In this document: positions 9,200-16,855 of the stretch, in pieces
How the letters are laid out: each line of letters opens with the position of its first letter
How positions within the stretch are numbered: position 1 is the first letter of the stretch
Source: Pantoea sp. RIT-PI-b
GTDB taxonomy: Bacteria > Pseudomonadota > Gammaproteobacteria > Enterobacterales > Enterobacteriaceae
DNA length: 64,000 nucleotides
Reading direction: 5' to 3'
Assembly (NCBI RefSeq): GCF_001187905.1
Contig: NZ_LGIS01000020.1
Span: forward strand, 186,001 to 250,000
Notes under the pieces: model-generated
What the model saw: only the letters and a program-made list of their open reading frames with translations
What the model was told of the DNA's origin: nothing
Databases searched by the model: none
Position numbers and translations under genes: made by a program

Positions 9200-11206
9200 A
9201 TGGCTACGCAACCTACGTCCAACGCTGTACCGAGTGAATCCCCGCGCGATCTGAAATTTAACGCCGGTAAAATTGATGAGTTTGTAACTTCTTTAGCGCT
9301 TCGTTACACCGATCGCTTCGGCAGCCAACACTACACAATAGAAGGCTTGCGCCAACTGGCGTTTGATTCCATTAGCGGGTTCGGCTGGATTCTGAAGCAG
9401 TCTTTCGAAAGTGGTGCCACATTGACACTACCAAATGAAGCATTGCTTTGGAGTTCGAATGGCGAATATTACCGCTGGTCTGGATCAGTACCTAAAACAG
9501 TTACAGCCGGATCAACTCCGGAGAGCACTGGCGGCATAGGGCCGGGGGCATGGGTGAGCATCGGAGATGCTGCGCTCAAGACCATGCTAGCTTCATCCGT
9601 AGGTGCCAGCATGATCGGCATGTCAGCGGGCGGCACCCTAAATCAGGTTATCACCTGGGTCACACCTGAGCAGTTTGGCGCTATTGGTGACGGCACGGTA
9701 CATCCTCTATCCGAACGCTATGCAACTCTCGCGGCAGCAAAGGCAGTATATCCATTCGTAACCGCACTTACTCAAACAATAGACTGGGCTGCATGCCAAA
9801 AAGCTGATAACAATTCACGCGGTAAAGTGGCTGTTCGCTGTCCGACATATGCAAACTATCACTTTGGATCCAGTGATTATCTTTCGCTCGGCGTAAATAG
9901 TAAGTGGTACGGTTCCGACAGTACTATGACAGACTCCGGCGGGACTACGATGACCAGAAGCAACCCACCATCGGGTCTTGCTTTCGGACAGGATGCGATC
10001 GTGCGAGTAATGGATGCCGCCGCCGCGGGAAGTGCAGATAAATTCGTGCGTGGTATTGTATTCAAAGGATTCCGTCTAACCCGAGGGGTGCCCCGTCGCT
10101 CGGCTACAAAGGCCACCAGTCGCCTAGGTATTCACCTTTATAATGCGATTAAAGCAGATATTGATGTGACACCTAACGGTAATGAATACGGTCTATTTGG
10201 ATATATTGCATGGGGTCATAAGTTGACTGTTCGAGGTGACTCCAACCATAAACATATATTCATTGATGCTGTCTCATCATCTCCAGAATACACCCCCGCA
10301 ACTGGAGAAGCTGTTACAGCCAGTGAAATCAGGATCGAGGCGGATGCTGGGCCATTTGGTGTTGTTTTACGCAAAGCCAAATACGTTATTATAAAGGGGT
10401 TCGTTGAAGGCGCATTAGCTAACAGCACATATCCAAACTATGACTATGCTAATGAAACTGCGGTAGCCGTGACTCTGATAGATTGCGATAGCATTGATGT
10501 CACGCAATTAGGTATTGAAGCATGGCAGGGAGTACATCTTTATGCATCAGGTAGCACTGTCACCATGAATGAATCTTGGACTCAGGATTACAAGCTACTG
10601 AATACGACTGGTAAACACGGAGCCTTCCAGTCTATGGCTGCCTTGACAAGTGTTAGTGAACTTGCACTTCTCCCTGCCACTAATAACTCGTATTTTTATG
10701 CTCTTAATGCATCATGCGTTACCATTAGAAATATGACCTGCGATATGAGCAATGCCACGGACTTTGCTAATACGTTTCTTTGCACAACTAATGAGGCGAA
10801 TTCACGCATTTATTTTGGAAATACTAAAAATTATTTTGGTTCATCACGACTTATTCATCCATTGAATGGATTCTGGTCAAACATTGAAACTATCAATGAC
10901 CCCTATATGTCTAATTATTTAATCCCATCTGGTTATACTTACATGGGAAGGGGAAAGTGTGTCGCTCTTGATTACACATCCACAACACTTGCCGCCGATG
11001 GTACTGCAACTATAAGCCCACCATCAGGTTATAAAATAATTCATGCGGAAGCTTTTCTTGTAACTAGTAGTGCAGCTCAAGCAGCATCAGGTGCTGTTAC
11101 TATCAAGAGTAAAGCCTCTGATGGTTCGACAATCACGTATCAGACGGGGCAGGCATCAAGCTCCTATGCGCTGTATACACGATTGACACTTCAGATAATC
11201 AAGTAA
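9200..11206 (+). CDS. phage tailspike / tail fiber protein, pectate-lyase-like beta-helix
   Basis: A 668-residue protein. Residues 1 to about 110 form a particle-binding head of the type shared by many tailspikes (SESPRDLKFNAGKIDEFVTS, then 'SNGEYYRWSGSVPKTV' and 'GIGPGAWVSIGD'). The central body starts with 'VTPEQFGAIGDGT', a standard entry into the right-handed beta-helix of polysaccharide-degrading tailspikes, and continues with Asn/Gly/Ile-rich repeats. The last 100 residues (SGYKIIHAEAFLVTSSA) look like a trimer-capping beta domain. The target polysaccharide cannot be read from sequence. Codon use becomes AT-richer in the second half, in keeping with receptor-binding modules being exchanged between phages. 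Confidence 0.88.
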   Translation: MATQPTSNAVPSESPRDLKFNAGKIDEFVTSLALRYTDRFGSQHYTIEGLRQLAFDSISGFGWILKQSFESGATLTLPNEALLWSSNGEYYRWSGSVPKTVTAGSTPESTGGIGPGAWVSIGDAALKTMLASSVGASMIGMSAGGTLNQVITWVTPEQFGAIGDGTVHPLSERYATLAAAKAVYPFVTALTQTIDWAACQKADNNSRGKVAVRCPTYANYHFGSSDYLSLGVNSKWYGSDSTMTDSGGTTMTRSNPPSGLAFGQDAIVRVMDAAAAGSADKFVRGIVFKGFRLTRGVPRRSATKATSRLGIHLYNAIKADIDVTPNGNEYGLFGYIAWGHKLTVRGDSNHKHIFIDAVSSSPEYTPATGEAVTASEIRIEADAGPFGVVLRKAKYVIIKGFVEGALANSTYPNYDYANETAVAVTLIDCDSIDVTQLGIEAWQGVHLYASGSTVTMNESWTQDYKLLNTTGKHGAFQSMAALTSVSELALLPATNNSYFYALNASCVTIRNMTCDMSNATDFANTFLCTTNEANSRIYFGNTKNYFGSSRLIHPLNGFWSNIETINDPYMSNYLIPSGYTYMGRGKCVALDYTSTTLAADGTATISPPSGYKIIHAEAFLVTSSAAQAASGAVTIKSKASDGSTITYQTGQASSSYALYTRLTLQIIK

Positions 11207-11236
11207 AATCAGCCTTAACATGGAGCTAGCAATTGA

Positions 11237-11264
11237 TTGCATGACGTCTCAGTATCGTTATAAT
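11237..11264 (+). promoter_or_regulatory. candidate sigma70 promoter for the acyltransferase gene
   Basis: A perfect -10 (TATAAT, 11259-11264) lies 16 bases after TTGCAT (11237-11242); an alternative -35, TTGATT, lies four bases further upstream. The acyltransferase start is 28 bases after the -10. This would let the gene be transcribed in the lysogen independently of the late tail operon. Confidence 0.6.
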
Positions 11265-11292
11265 TAAGTAAATTATTACATGGAAATGTAAC

Positions 11293-12420
11293 GTGAAAAG
11301 CAGCAAATTAGACTCAATTCAGGCGCTTAGGGGTGTTGCAGTCCTTTTAGTTATCGCCTTTCATTTTAGGCAATATCTGAACAGTGTGTATGCTCAAGCT
11401 GATATCGGTGACCGCCTTTTCGGGCTAGGTGAGGTCGGTGTCGATATATTTTTTGTTATCAGTGGTTTTATAATAGTTTATTCTTCTAAGAACTCTGACA
11501 GTAATACAACGACTGAATTTATCATTAAAAGATTTTTCCGCTTATATCCTGTTTATATAGTCACTTTGTTATTATTGCTGCTTTTCGATACTTCCACTTC
11601 TTATAAGGTATCTAACATAGTTAAAAGCGCCTTGTTAATACCTAATGATTATAATTTCATTGGTCCATGGTATGGCTACAGCATAAACCTACCGGCATGG
11701 ACGCTGACTTATGAAGTTTTGTTTTATGCTGTTTTCGCAGTAGGTATTTTTGTGAGCCATAAATTCAGGACGCCTGTTAGTATTTTTATAATGATACTGA
11801 TGGTCTGTTCAGCTCAGATGTATTTCAGAGGCTTTATGCAAATAGACCCTATCACCAGGGACTTGGATGATGATTACATAATAAAGAATTTGACTTTTAT
11901 ATCTAACCCAATAGTTTATGATTTTATCTACGGAATGATTATTGCTGAGTTATTTATGCAATCAAGCGACCGTGTGACAAAATCACGTCTTTTTGTTATA
12001 GCAATGGTTTGTGTATTCTGGGTTTCAGTAGCTCTAATAATTTCAGGGTATAATCGAGGGGCTGGCATTCAGCGCTGGGGGCTATATTCTTTCATGCTAG
12101 TTGGATCTCTAGTAATGCTATGCAAACATGTTGACATAAAATTTGGAGCATTTTGGTTGTGGATGGGCGAGATGTCTTACTCGCTATACATAAACCATAT
12201 GGTAGTTAAAAAGCTTTCAGGTATTTATCTACGTGACTTTGGTATTTATAAGGCAAATGGCGGCGCTACTCTATTCCTGATTCTGTTTATTCTGACATTT
12301 GTGATGTCATACATAACATATAATCTTATTGAAAAACCAAGCGTAAATATTGGTCATAAAATAGCTGCCAGAATCAGGCGAAAGAAATTTACGGGTGACG
12401 CGGCTAGTGCTGCAAACTGA
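11293..12420 (+). CDS. acyltransferase-3 family membrane protein (likely O-antigen/exopolysaccharide acetylase)
   Basis: A 375-residue integral membrane protein with about ten hydrophobic segments. It has hallmarks of the OafA/YrhL acyltransferase-3 family: an early 'SIQALRGVAVLLVIAFHF' segment with the conserved His at residue 24, and 'VGVDIFFVISGFII' at about residues 48 to 61. Such enzymes acetylate O-antigen or other surface sugars. In prophages they are conversion genes that alter the receptor and block superinfection. It starts at a GTG preceded by GGAAA. The gene is clearly AT-richer than its neighbours, indicating acquisition from another source. Substrate is unknown. Confidence 0.85.
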   Translation: MKSSKLDSIQALRGVAVLLVIAFHFRQYLNSVYAQADIGDRLFGLGEVGVDIFFVISGFIIVYSSKNSDSNTTTEFIIKRFFRLYPVYIVTLLLLLLFDTSTSYKVSNIVKSALLIPNDYNFIGPWYGYSINLPAWTLTYEVLFYAVFAVGIFVSHKFRTPVSIFIMILMVCSAQMYFRGFMQIDPITRDLDDDYIIKNLTFISNPIVYDFIYGMIIAELFMQSSDRVTKSRLFVIAMVCVFWVSVALIISGYNRGAGIQRWGLYSFMLVGSLVMLCKHVDIKFGAFWLWMGEMSYSLYINHMVVKKLSGIYLRDFGIYKANGGATLFLILFILTFVMSYITYNLIEKPSVNIGHKIAARIRRKKFTGDAASAAN

Positions 12421-12426
12421 ATTAAC

Positions 12427-12448
12427 AAAAAAGCCCCGGCGACGGGGC
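12427..12448 (-). terminator. intrinsic terminator read on the minus strand
   Basis: Read on the minus strand, arms GCCCCG and CGGGGC are followed by six T (12432-12427). The plus-strand copy lacks a T-run, so the signal favours leftward transcription. The only minus-strand gene upstream of it is the small lipoprotein at 12793-12966. Confidence 0.6.
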
Positions 12449-12573
12449 AGGTTAAAACCGCGTCCATCTTCATGCAGGCTGCGGATGTAACTCTCAGGTT
12501 AGACCATTTGAGCCGTTTCTTATGCCATTACTACCTCACGGGCGTACGGTAAACCTCTTTAAAAGGAGGATGC

Positions 12574-12771
12574 ATGGACATTGAAGTTTGTGACCTTGCC
12601 TTTGATGCGGCGCGTTCCGTAATTGGCCAGGCGGTAATTGTCATGCTGGAAGAGGGAATTCCAATCACCAATGATTCACTGGTCGAACACCTTGCCGGCA
12701 TGTTTGAAGATGCGGATCGGAGATGCGTAGCAGAGCTTGCGATGTATCTTTTTGGGGTCAGCAAGCACTAA
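12574..12771 (+). CDS. small AriR/YmgB-like prophage protein
   Basis: A 65-residue soluble, acidic helical protein. The core 'VIGQAVIVMLEEGIPIT' followed by a second helix resembles the E. coli biofilm and acid-resistance connector YmgB/AriR ('VLGQAVTNLMLSG' in the same place), so I place it in that family with moderate confidence. The start has an almost ideal ribosome binding site (AAGGAGGA, three bases before the ATG triplet region). It stands between the conversion gene and the SOS cassette. A regulatory or connector role is inference from the family. Confidence 0.65.
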   Translation: MDIEVCDLAFDAARSVIGQAVIVMLEEGIPITNDSLVEHLAGMFEDADRRCVAELAMYLFGVSKH

Positions 12772-12792
12772 ACAGTGCCTGCTGACCTTCAA

Positions 12793-12966
12793 TCATGCCT
12801 GAGGCTGTCCAACCGGGCCCTTACCTAACGGGCCGCCTGGTACGGACTCACCACTTGGCGCGTGCGGTCTGCCGTCCGGTCCTACAGCAGGACTGTCATG
12901 CTGACAACCTGCTAATGTCATTAGACTTGTAATTATGATCATCCCGCCTAAGAAGCTCTTCATCAT
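12793..12966 (-). CDS. small prophage lipoprotein, 57 residues
   Basis: An open frame on the minus strand from tandem ATGs (12966 and 12963) to TGA, preceded by GGAAAGGA. The protein has a charged start (MMKSF), a hydrophobic stretch and a lipobox LAGC with Cys at residue 21. The remaining mature part is about 37 residues, Gly/Pro-rich (GPDGRPHAPSGESVPGGPLG). It is thus a predicted signal-peptidase II substrate. It is not nested in an Rz gene, so it is not an Rz1 spanin in the usual arrangement. Placed among lysogenic-conversion genes, it could be an envelope or superinfection-exclusion protein; that is inference. A minus-strand terminator lies at 12427-12448. Confidence 0.7.
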   Translation of the reverse strand: MMKSFLGGMIIITSLMTLAGCQHDSPAVGPDGRPHAPSGESVPGGPLGKGPVGQPQA

Positions 12967-13102
12967 TTCCTTTCCCCGTTAAAGCAACGATATGTTGCTA
13001 ATTAAGCGTAGATTTCTAATCGCTCAAGTCAAAATTCCAGCAATTAAAAAACTAAATTTCTTTACCTACCAATGCCTTTACAAATTCCTCAAGTGCAGCG
13101 AC

Positions 13103-13132
13103 TTGATCAATTCCATCGATCGATATTACTGT
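13103..13132 (+). promoter_or_regulatory. SOS promoter overlapping the LexA box
   Basis: TTGATC at 13103-13108 lies 18 bases before TACTGT (13127-13132), which is also the left half of the LexA site. Overlap of the -10 with the operator is the usual layout of LexA-repressed promoters such as umuDC. Confidence 0.55.
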
Positions 13133-13146
13133 ATTTATATACAGTA
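13127..13146 (+). promoter_or_regulatory. LexA operator (SOS box)
   Basis: TACTGTATTTATATACAGTA differs from the consensus TACTGTATATATATACAGTA at one central position, and the CTGT-N8-ACAG core is intact. It lies 16 to 22 bases upstream of the two possible start codons of the first cassette gene, so the three-gene unit should be repressed by host LexA and induced by DNA damage. Confidence 0.92.
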
Positions 13147-13162
13147 TCTATCAGGGAGGGAG

Positions 13163-13408
13163 ATGACCATGCCCCGCGACTACGAAATCATGATGGCCTT
13201 TAAGCTGGCCATGAAGCGAGATGCATCAGGCCGCTTCACTATCAGCACGCTCGACTTTGTGAGCGAACTGGAGCGGCTTAACTGGCACTACACTCTCCGG
13301 GCAGCCAATAGCTGGATCGAGATGCACACTACGACGTTCCGCGACATCTCAGCCGCAGATGGTGAAGAGCGCACGTTTCAGGTGTTCAATCCCAATGGCG
13401 GCGTGTGA
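13163..13408 (+). CDS. small SOS-cassette protein upstream of umuC-like gene
   Basis: A protein of 81 residues from the ATG at 13163 (79 from the ATG at 13169). The upstream extension of the frame crosses the LexA box and is not coding. The stretch GGGAGGGAG before 13163 gives better spacing for 13169. Visible features are a helical start (EIMMAFKLAMKRD), 'SELERLNWHYTLRAANSWIE' and a C-terminal 'FNPNGGV'. I cannot assign a function; it stands where umuD normally precedes umuC but has neither UmuD length nor its Ser/Lys motifs. Its stop overlaps the polymerase start (TGATG), so the two are translationally coupled. Confidence 0.75.
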   Translation: MTMPRDYEIMMAFKLAMKRDASGRFTISTLDFVSELERLNWHYTLRAANSWIEMHTTTFRDISAADGEERTFQVFNPNGGV

Positions 13409-14670
13409 TGTTTGCGCTCGTTGACGTTAACTCGTTTTATGCCAGCTGCGAGACGGTGTTTCGACCTGATTTGCGCGGCAAGCCAGTGCTCGTTCTGAGT
13501 AACAATGATGGCTGTGTTATCGCCCGCAGCGCCGAAGTGAAGGCGTTAAAAATCCCAATGGGTGCGCCTTACTTTAAGCTAAAGGACGATATCCGGCGCC
13601 ACAAAATTCATGTATTTAGCAGCAATTACGGGCTTTATGCGGATATGTCGAATAGGGTGATGACGACGCTTGAACAAATGGCTCCATCCGTTGAAGTCTA
13701 CTCGATAGACGAAGCATTCCTAGACCTGACCGGCGTACGCAACTGCCGTGTGCTGGAAGATTTCGGCCGCGAAGTACGTGAGCGCGTTAAGCGCGATACT
13801 CATCTGACCGTAGGCGTTGGTATAGCTCAGACCAAGACGCTGGCCAAACTTGCCAATTACGCCGCTAAAAAGTGGACACAGACCGGTGGGGTCGTTGACC
13901 TGTCGAATGCCGATCGGCAGCGAAAGCTGATGGCACTGGTGCCGGTAGAAGAGGTGTGGGGCGTTGGCCGGCGCATCAGCAAGAAGCTCAACGCGATGGG
14001 CATCATCACCGCTAAAGACCTTTCAGAGCAAAGCACCTACATCATCCGTAAACACTTCAACGTCGTGCTTGAGCGCACAGTACGCGAACTTCGCGGCGAG
14101 CCATGCCTCGAGCTGGAAGAATTCGCGCCAACTAAGCAACAGATTGTTTGCTCCCGATCGTTCGGCTCACGCATCACCGAATACGAAGACATGCGCCAGG
14201 CGGTTTGTTCTTATGCAGAACGTGCCGCAGAGAAGCTGAGAAGAGAGCACCAGTATTGCAGTCAGGTAGCCGTGTTCGTCAGAACCAGCCCACATGCCGA
14301 AGGGGAGGTGTTCTATGGCAACCAGGCAATGGGCAAGCTGCGCACTCCAACAAATGACACGCGCGACATCATCCGGGTTGCTATGCAGGGGCTCGACCAC
14401 ATATGGCGCGACGGGTGCCGGTATATGAAAGCAGGCGTGATGCTGGGCGACTTTTACAGCCAGGGCGTTTCACAGCTCAATCTCTTTGACGAATTCAAAC
14501 CACAGGCCAACAGCGAATCGCTGATGCGTGTCGTTGATGGCCTCAACCAGAGCGGGAAGGGTAAATTATGGTTTGCAGGACAGGGTATTCAGAAATCATG
14601 GGAGATGAAGCGCGAAATGTTGTCGCCGGCATACACAACCAGAATGTCAGACCTGCCCGTGGCGAAGTGA
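13408..14670 (+). CDS. umuC: UmuC-type Y-family DNA polymerase (prophage translesion polymerase)
   Basis: A 420-residue protein, close to the 422 of E. coli UmuC. The palm acidic residues are present: Asp6 in 'LVDVNSFY' and Asp101-Glu102 in 'YSIDEAFLDLTG'. The helix-hairpin-helix segment 'VWGVGRRISKKL' and the little-finger region follow, and a beta-clamp binding motif QLNLF lies at residues 356 to 360. These support an active lesion-bypass catalytic subunit. I start at the ATG of the TGATG overlap; a GTG codon just before would add one residue. No normal umuD is adjacent, so its partner may be the host UmuD or another cassette protein. Expression should be SOS-controlled. Confidence 0.93.
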   Translation: MFALVDVNSFYASCETVFRPDLRGKPVLVLSNNDGCVIARSAEVKALKIPMGAPYFKLKDDIRRHKIHVFSSNYGLYADMSNRVMTTLEQMAPSVEVYSIDEAFLDLTGVRNCRVLEDFGREVRERVKRDTHLTVGVGIAQTKTLAKLANYAAKKWTQTGGVVDLSNADRQRKLMALVPVEEVWGVGRRISKKLNAMGIITAKDLSEQSTYIIRKHFNVVLERTVRELRGEPCLELEEFAPTKQQIVCSRSFGSRITEYEDMRQAVCSYAERAAEKLRREHQYCSQVAVFVRTSPHAEGEVFYGNQAMGKLRTPTNDTRDIIRVAMQGLDHIWRDGCRYMKAGVMLGDFYSQGVSQLNLFDEFKPQANSESLMRVVDGLNQSGKGKLWFAGQGIQKSWEMKREMLSPAYTTRMSDLPVAK

Positions 14671-14966
14671 CGTTTCTGCTTCAGCCGCTGCAGCACATCC
14701 TGCCAGTCAGCAATGCCTGCTGCATGGTGGAGCTGAACGGCCGCAGGTGCATCATCGATAAGCAGCGTTACCCGGTAAACGGTGACACTGTGCTGATAGA
14801 TATGTCGGGCATGTATGAGTGGGCGATGATCATGATTCAGCCACGCCGCATCATTACTGAAGACGGTGCATTCATGACTGATGACTTATTGGAAGATGTG
14901 GCGGTTATGGGAGTTGTGACGCATGAAGTATCATGCGTATACGACGATGCGCGACCTATAATTTAG
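14568..14966 (+). CDS. cassette protein with weak UmuD/S24-like C-terminus
   Basis: A 132-residue protein whose ATG, preceded by GGGAAGGG, lies within the end of the polymerase gene (103-base overlap). An internal ATG at 14601 would shorten it by 11 residues. The segment 'VNGDTVLID' followed by a closing 'VMGVVTHEV' resembles the S24 fold of UmuD/LexA ('GDLLIVD' and 'FGVVIHVV' in UmuD). I do not see a clear GDSM serine or the catalytic lysine in the expected context, so if it belongs there it is a diverged, possibly inactive relative. It is the last gene of the SOS unit. Confidence 0.7.
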   Translation: MVCRTGYSEIMGDEARNVVAGIHNQNVRPARGEVTFLLQPLQHILPVSNACCMVELNGRRCIIDKQRYPVNGDTVLIDMSGMYEWAMIMIQPRRIITEDGAFMTDDLLEDVAVMGVVTHEVSCVYDDARPII

Positions 14967-14992
14967 TTTTTTCCCGTTAAGCGGAGAAAACT

Positions 14993-16513
14993 ATGAAAAG
15001 GGCTATCGCTTATCTACGCTTTTCTTCTCTACAGCAAGTCCAGGGCGATTCCGTAAGACGACAGAAGAAGCTTATTGAAGAATGGCTAAAACAAAACTCT
15101 GATTACTACCTTGATCCAGTTACATTTGAGGATTTGGGCTTAAGCGCTTATCGAGGCCAACACGCGATTTCCGGTGCATTTTCCGAATTCATGGAGGCAG
15201 TGCAAAGAGAGTTAATTGATGCCGGAAGCGTACTTCTTATAGAAAGTCTGGACCGTTTGTCTCGCGAGAAAATAGGTGATGCGACAGAGCGTCTTAGGGC
15301 AATACTAAAGGCTGGGATCGATGTGGTTACGTTGAGTGATGGCACTCATTATACCCGTGATTCTCTCGACGATCCCTACTCTATTATCAAAGCAATTCTT
15401 ATTGCTCAACGAGCAAATGAGGAAAGCGAAATTAAGTCAAAGCGGCAGCGAGCGGTTTGGGCTGAAAAGCGTAAGCAGGCTGCTGAGACGGGGAAAATCA
15501 TGACTCGTCACTGCCCGTACTGGTTAAAAGTAAAAATTTCAGGTGATGGTTTTGATATTATAGAAGATAAGGCTGACATTGTACGGTATATTTTTCAAAT
15601 GCGGCTTGATGGAATTTCTTTTGAGAAAATAAGCCAAACACTTAATATGCAGGGAAAAGCAAACCTCCGAGGGAAGGTTGCACAATGGAATTCTGCTTCT
15701 ATTGAGCGACTTGTTAAAGCAAAAGCAGTTATAGGATATCTAGTTCCTTCCTATCGCATAACCGTTCCTGATGTTGCTGAAATACCTAATTATTACCCGG
15801 CGATTATAAATGAAAAAGATTTTGAACGTGTTCAGCGAATTAGTTACGAGCCTGAAAGTAGGCGCAATTTGAACTTCAACCCTCATCTTATCAATGTATT
15901 CAAAGGCCTAATGCATTGCAAACAATGTGGTCACGCTATTATTTTGACAGGAATAAATACTAAAGGTTATGGCTACTACGTGTGTTCAATGCGGCGCCAA
16001 CATAGGTGCATAACAGAGGCAGTAAGAAGAGATTTAACAGATCGCTATTTAATAACTGGCGTCTTAAATGGTGCTTCTGGTATGAATATGAAGATCTCAA
16101 AAGACGAAGCTCTAATTTCGATGACAGCTAAGCATATGGAGCTAACAGGAAAGCTTCAAAATATAATTAAAGCTATCGAGCTGGCTCCAGACGTTAGCGA
16201 GTTAACTATAAGAGCCTCTGAGCTATCGAATGAAATAAGGCAATTAAAAAAATCTATGGCTGATATACAAATAGAGAGAGACCTAAAATCAGTCGCCGCT
16301 TTAGATGTCCTAAATATCAGTGACAGAAAAGAATATCAGGCATTAGCACGAAGCTTGATTAAAGATATCAAACTTGATGGCAGATCAAAAACTTGTGATA
16401 TTTACCTACACAATGGGATGCGGATTTTGAATTATCCTTTGACTAAGTCAATAGGATGGGCATCTATACTTGATGCCATGGCTTTCTTAGAACAAGATGA
16501 GGTAATCCTCTAA
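14993..16513 (+). CDS. large serine recombinase (phage integrase)
   Basis: A 506-residue site-specific recombinase. The N-terminal resolvase-like catalytic domain (about 1 to 150) begins with 'AIAYLRFSSLQQ', with the nucleophile predicted at Ser11, and carries 'LIESLDRLSREK'. A recombinase domain follows. A zinc ribbon has Cys309, Cys312, Cys331 and Cys339, followed by a predicted coiled coil (about residues 380 to 425). Enzymes of this class integrate phage DNA between short attP and attB sites and need a directionality factor to excise. The gene is at the right edge of the element, pointing outwards, so attR should lie just downstream. Its codon use is AT-rich compared with the tail genes. 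Confidence 0.93.
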   Translation: MKRAIAYLRFSSLQQVQGDSVRRQKKLIEEWLKQNSDYYLDPVTFEDLGLSAYRGQHAISGAFSEFMEAVQRELIDAGSVLLIESLDRLSREKIGDATERLRAILKAGIDVVTLSDGTHYTRDSLDDPYSIIKAILIAQRANEESEIKSKRQRAVWAEKRKQAAETGKIMTRHCPYWLKVKISGDGFDIIEDKADIVRYIFQMRLDGISFEKISQTLNMQGKANLRGKVAQWNSASIERLVKAKAVIGYLVPSYRITVPDVAEIPNYYPAIINEKDFERVQRISYEPESRRNLNFNPHLINVFKGLMHCKQCGHAIILTGINTKGYGYYVCSMRRQHRCITEAVRRDLTDRYLITGVLNGASGMNMKISKDEALISMTAKHMELTGKLQNIIKAIELAPDVSELTIRASELSNEIRQLKKSMADIQIERDLKSVAALDVLNISDRKEYQALARSLIKDIKLDGRSKTCDIYLHNGMRILNYPLTKSIGWASILDAMAFLEQDEVIL

Positions 16514-16564
16514 ACGCCGATAATTATCTTGGCGCCAGTCCATGGCAAACAAGCACTCTCGTTT

Positions 16565-16750
16565 TTACTCATCCTTTGCTGCTGGTCTGCGGCTGATTTT
16601 GCCCCCTTTTCTTCCAGCCTCAACGGCCCTTGCTGGATCGTTTCGGAAGTTACCCCCACTGACTTTTCCTCCGGCTTTGCCGGCTTCTCTGGCGCGATCA
16701 GGATTGTTAGCAAAATTCCCTGAGCCACCTTTATAAACATGCTCTTCCAT
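16565..16750 (-). CDS. KGG-repeat stress protein, YciG/YmdF-like
   Basis: A 61-residue hydrophilic protein with two copies of the Gly-rich KGG module ('GGSGNFANNPDRAREAGKAG' and 'GGNFRNDPARAVEAGRKGG'), as in E. coli YciG and YmdF, which belong to the general stress group. The last residues (ISRRPAAKDE) differ from the Gly/Ser tail of the E. coli proteins. No yciF/yciE partners are adjacent. The stop codon lies 51 bases from the integrase stop, so the prophage may have inserted next to, or within, the 3' end of this gene. No RpoS promoter was identified with confidence. Confidence 0.8.
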   Translation of the reverse strand: MEEHVYKGGSGNFANNPDRAREAGKAGGKVSGGNFRNDPARAVEAGRKGGKISRRPAAKDE

Positions 16751-16855
16751 AGGAATACCTCACATAAGTTTTCCGGAGAATTTAATAGGCTGACTGACTA
16801 CGAGAAAAATCATAGTAGGTGGTTTGAGTTAAGTCAGGGGGCAGCGGATGCTTGA

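Noticed and set aside
16510..16740. 76-codon minus-strand frame over the integrase end
   Set aside because: It is the out-of-frame shadow of the KGG-repeat gene, which has the recognisable protein.
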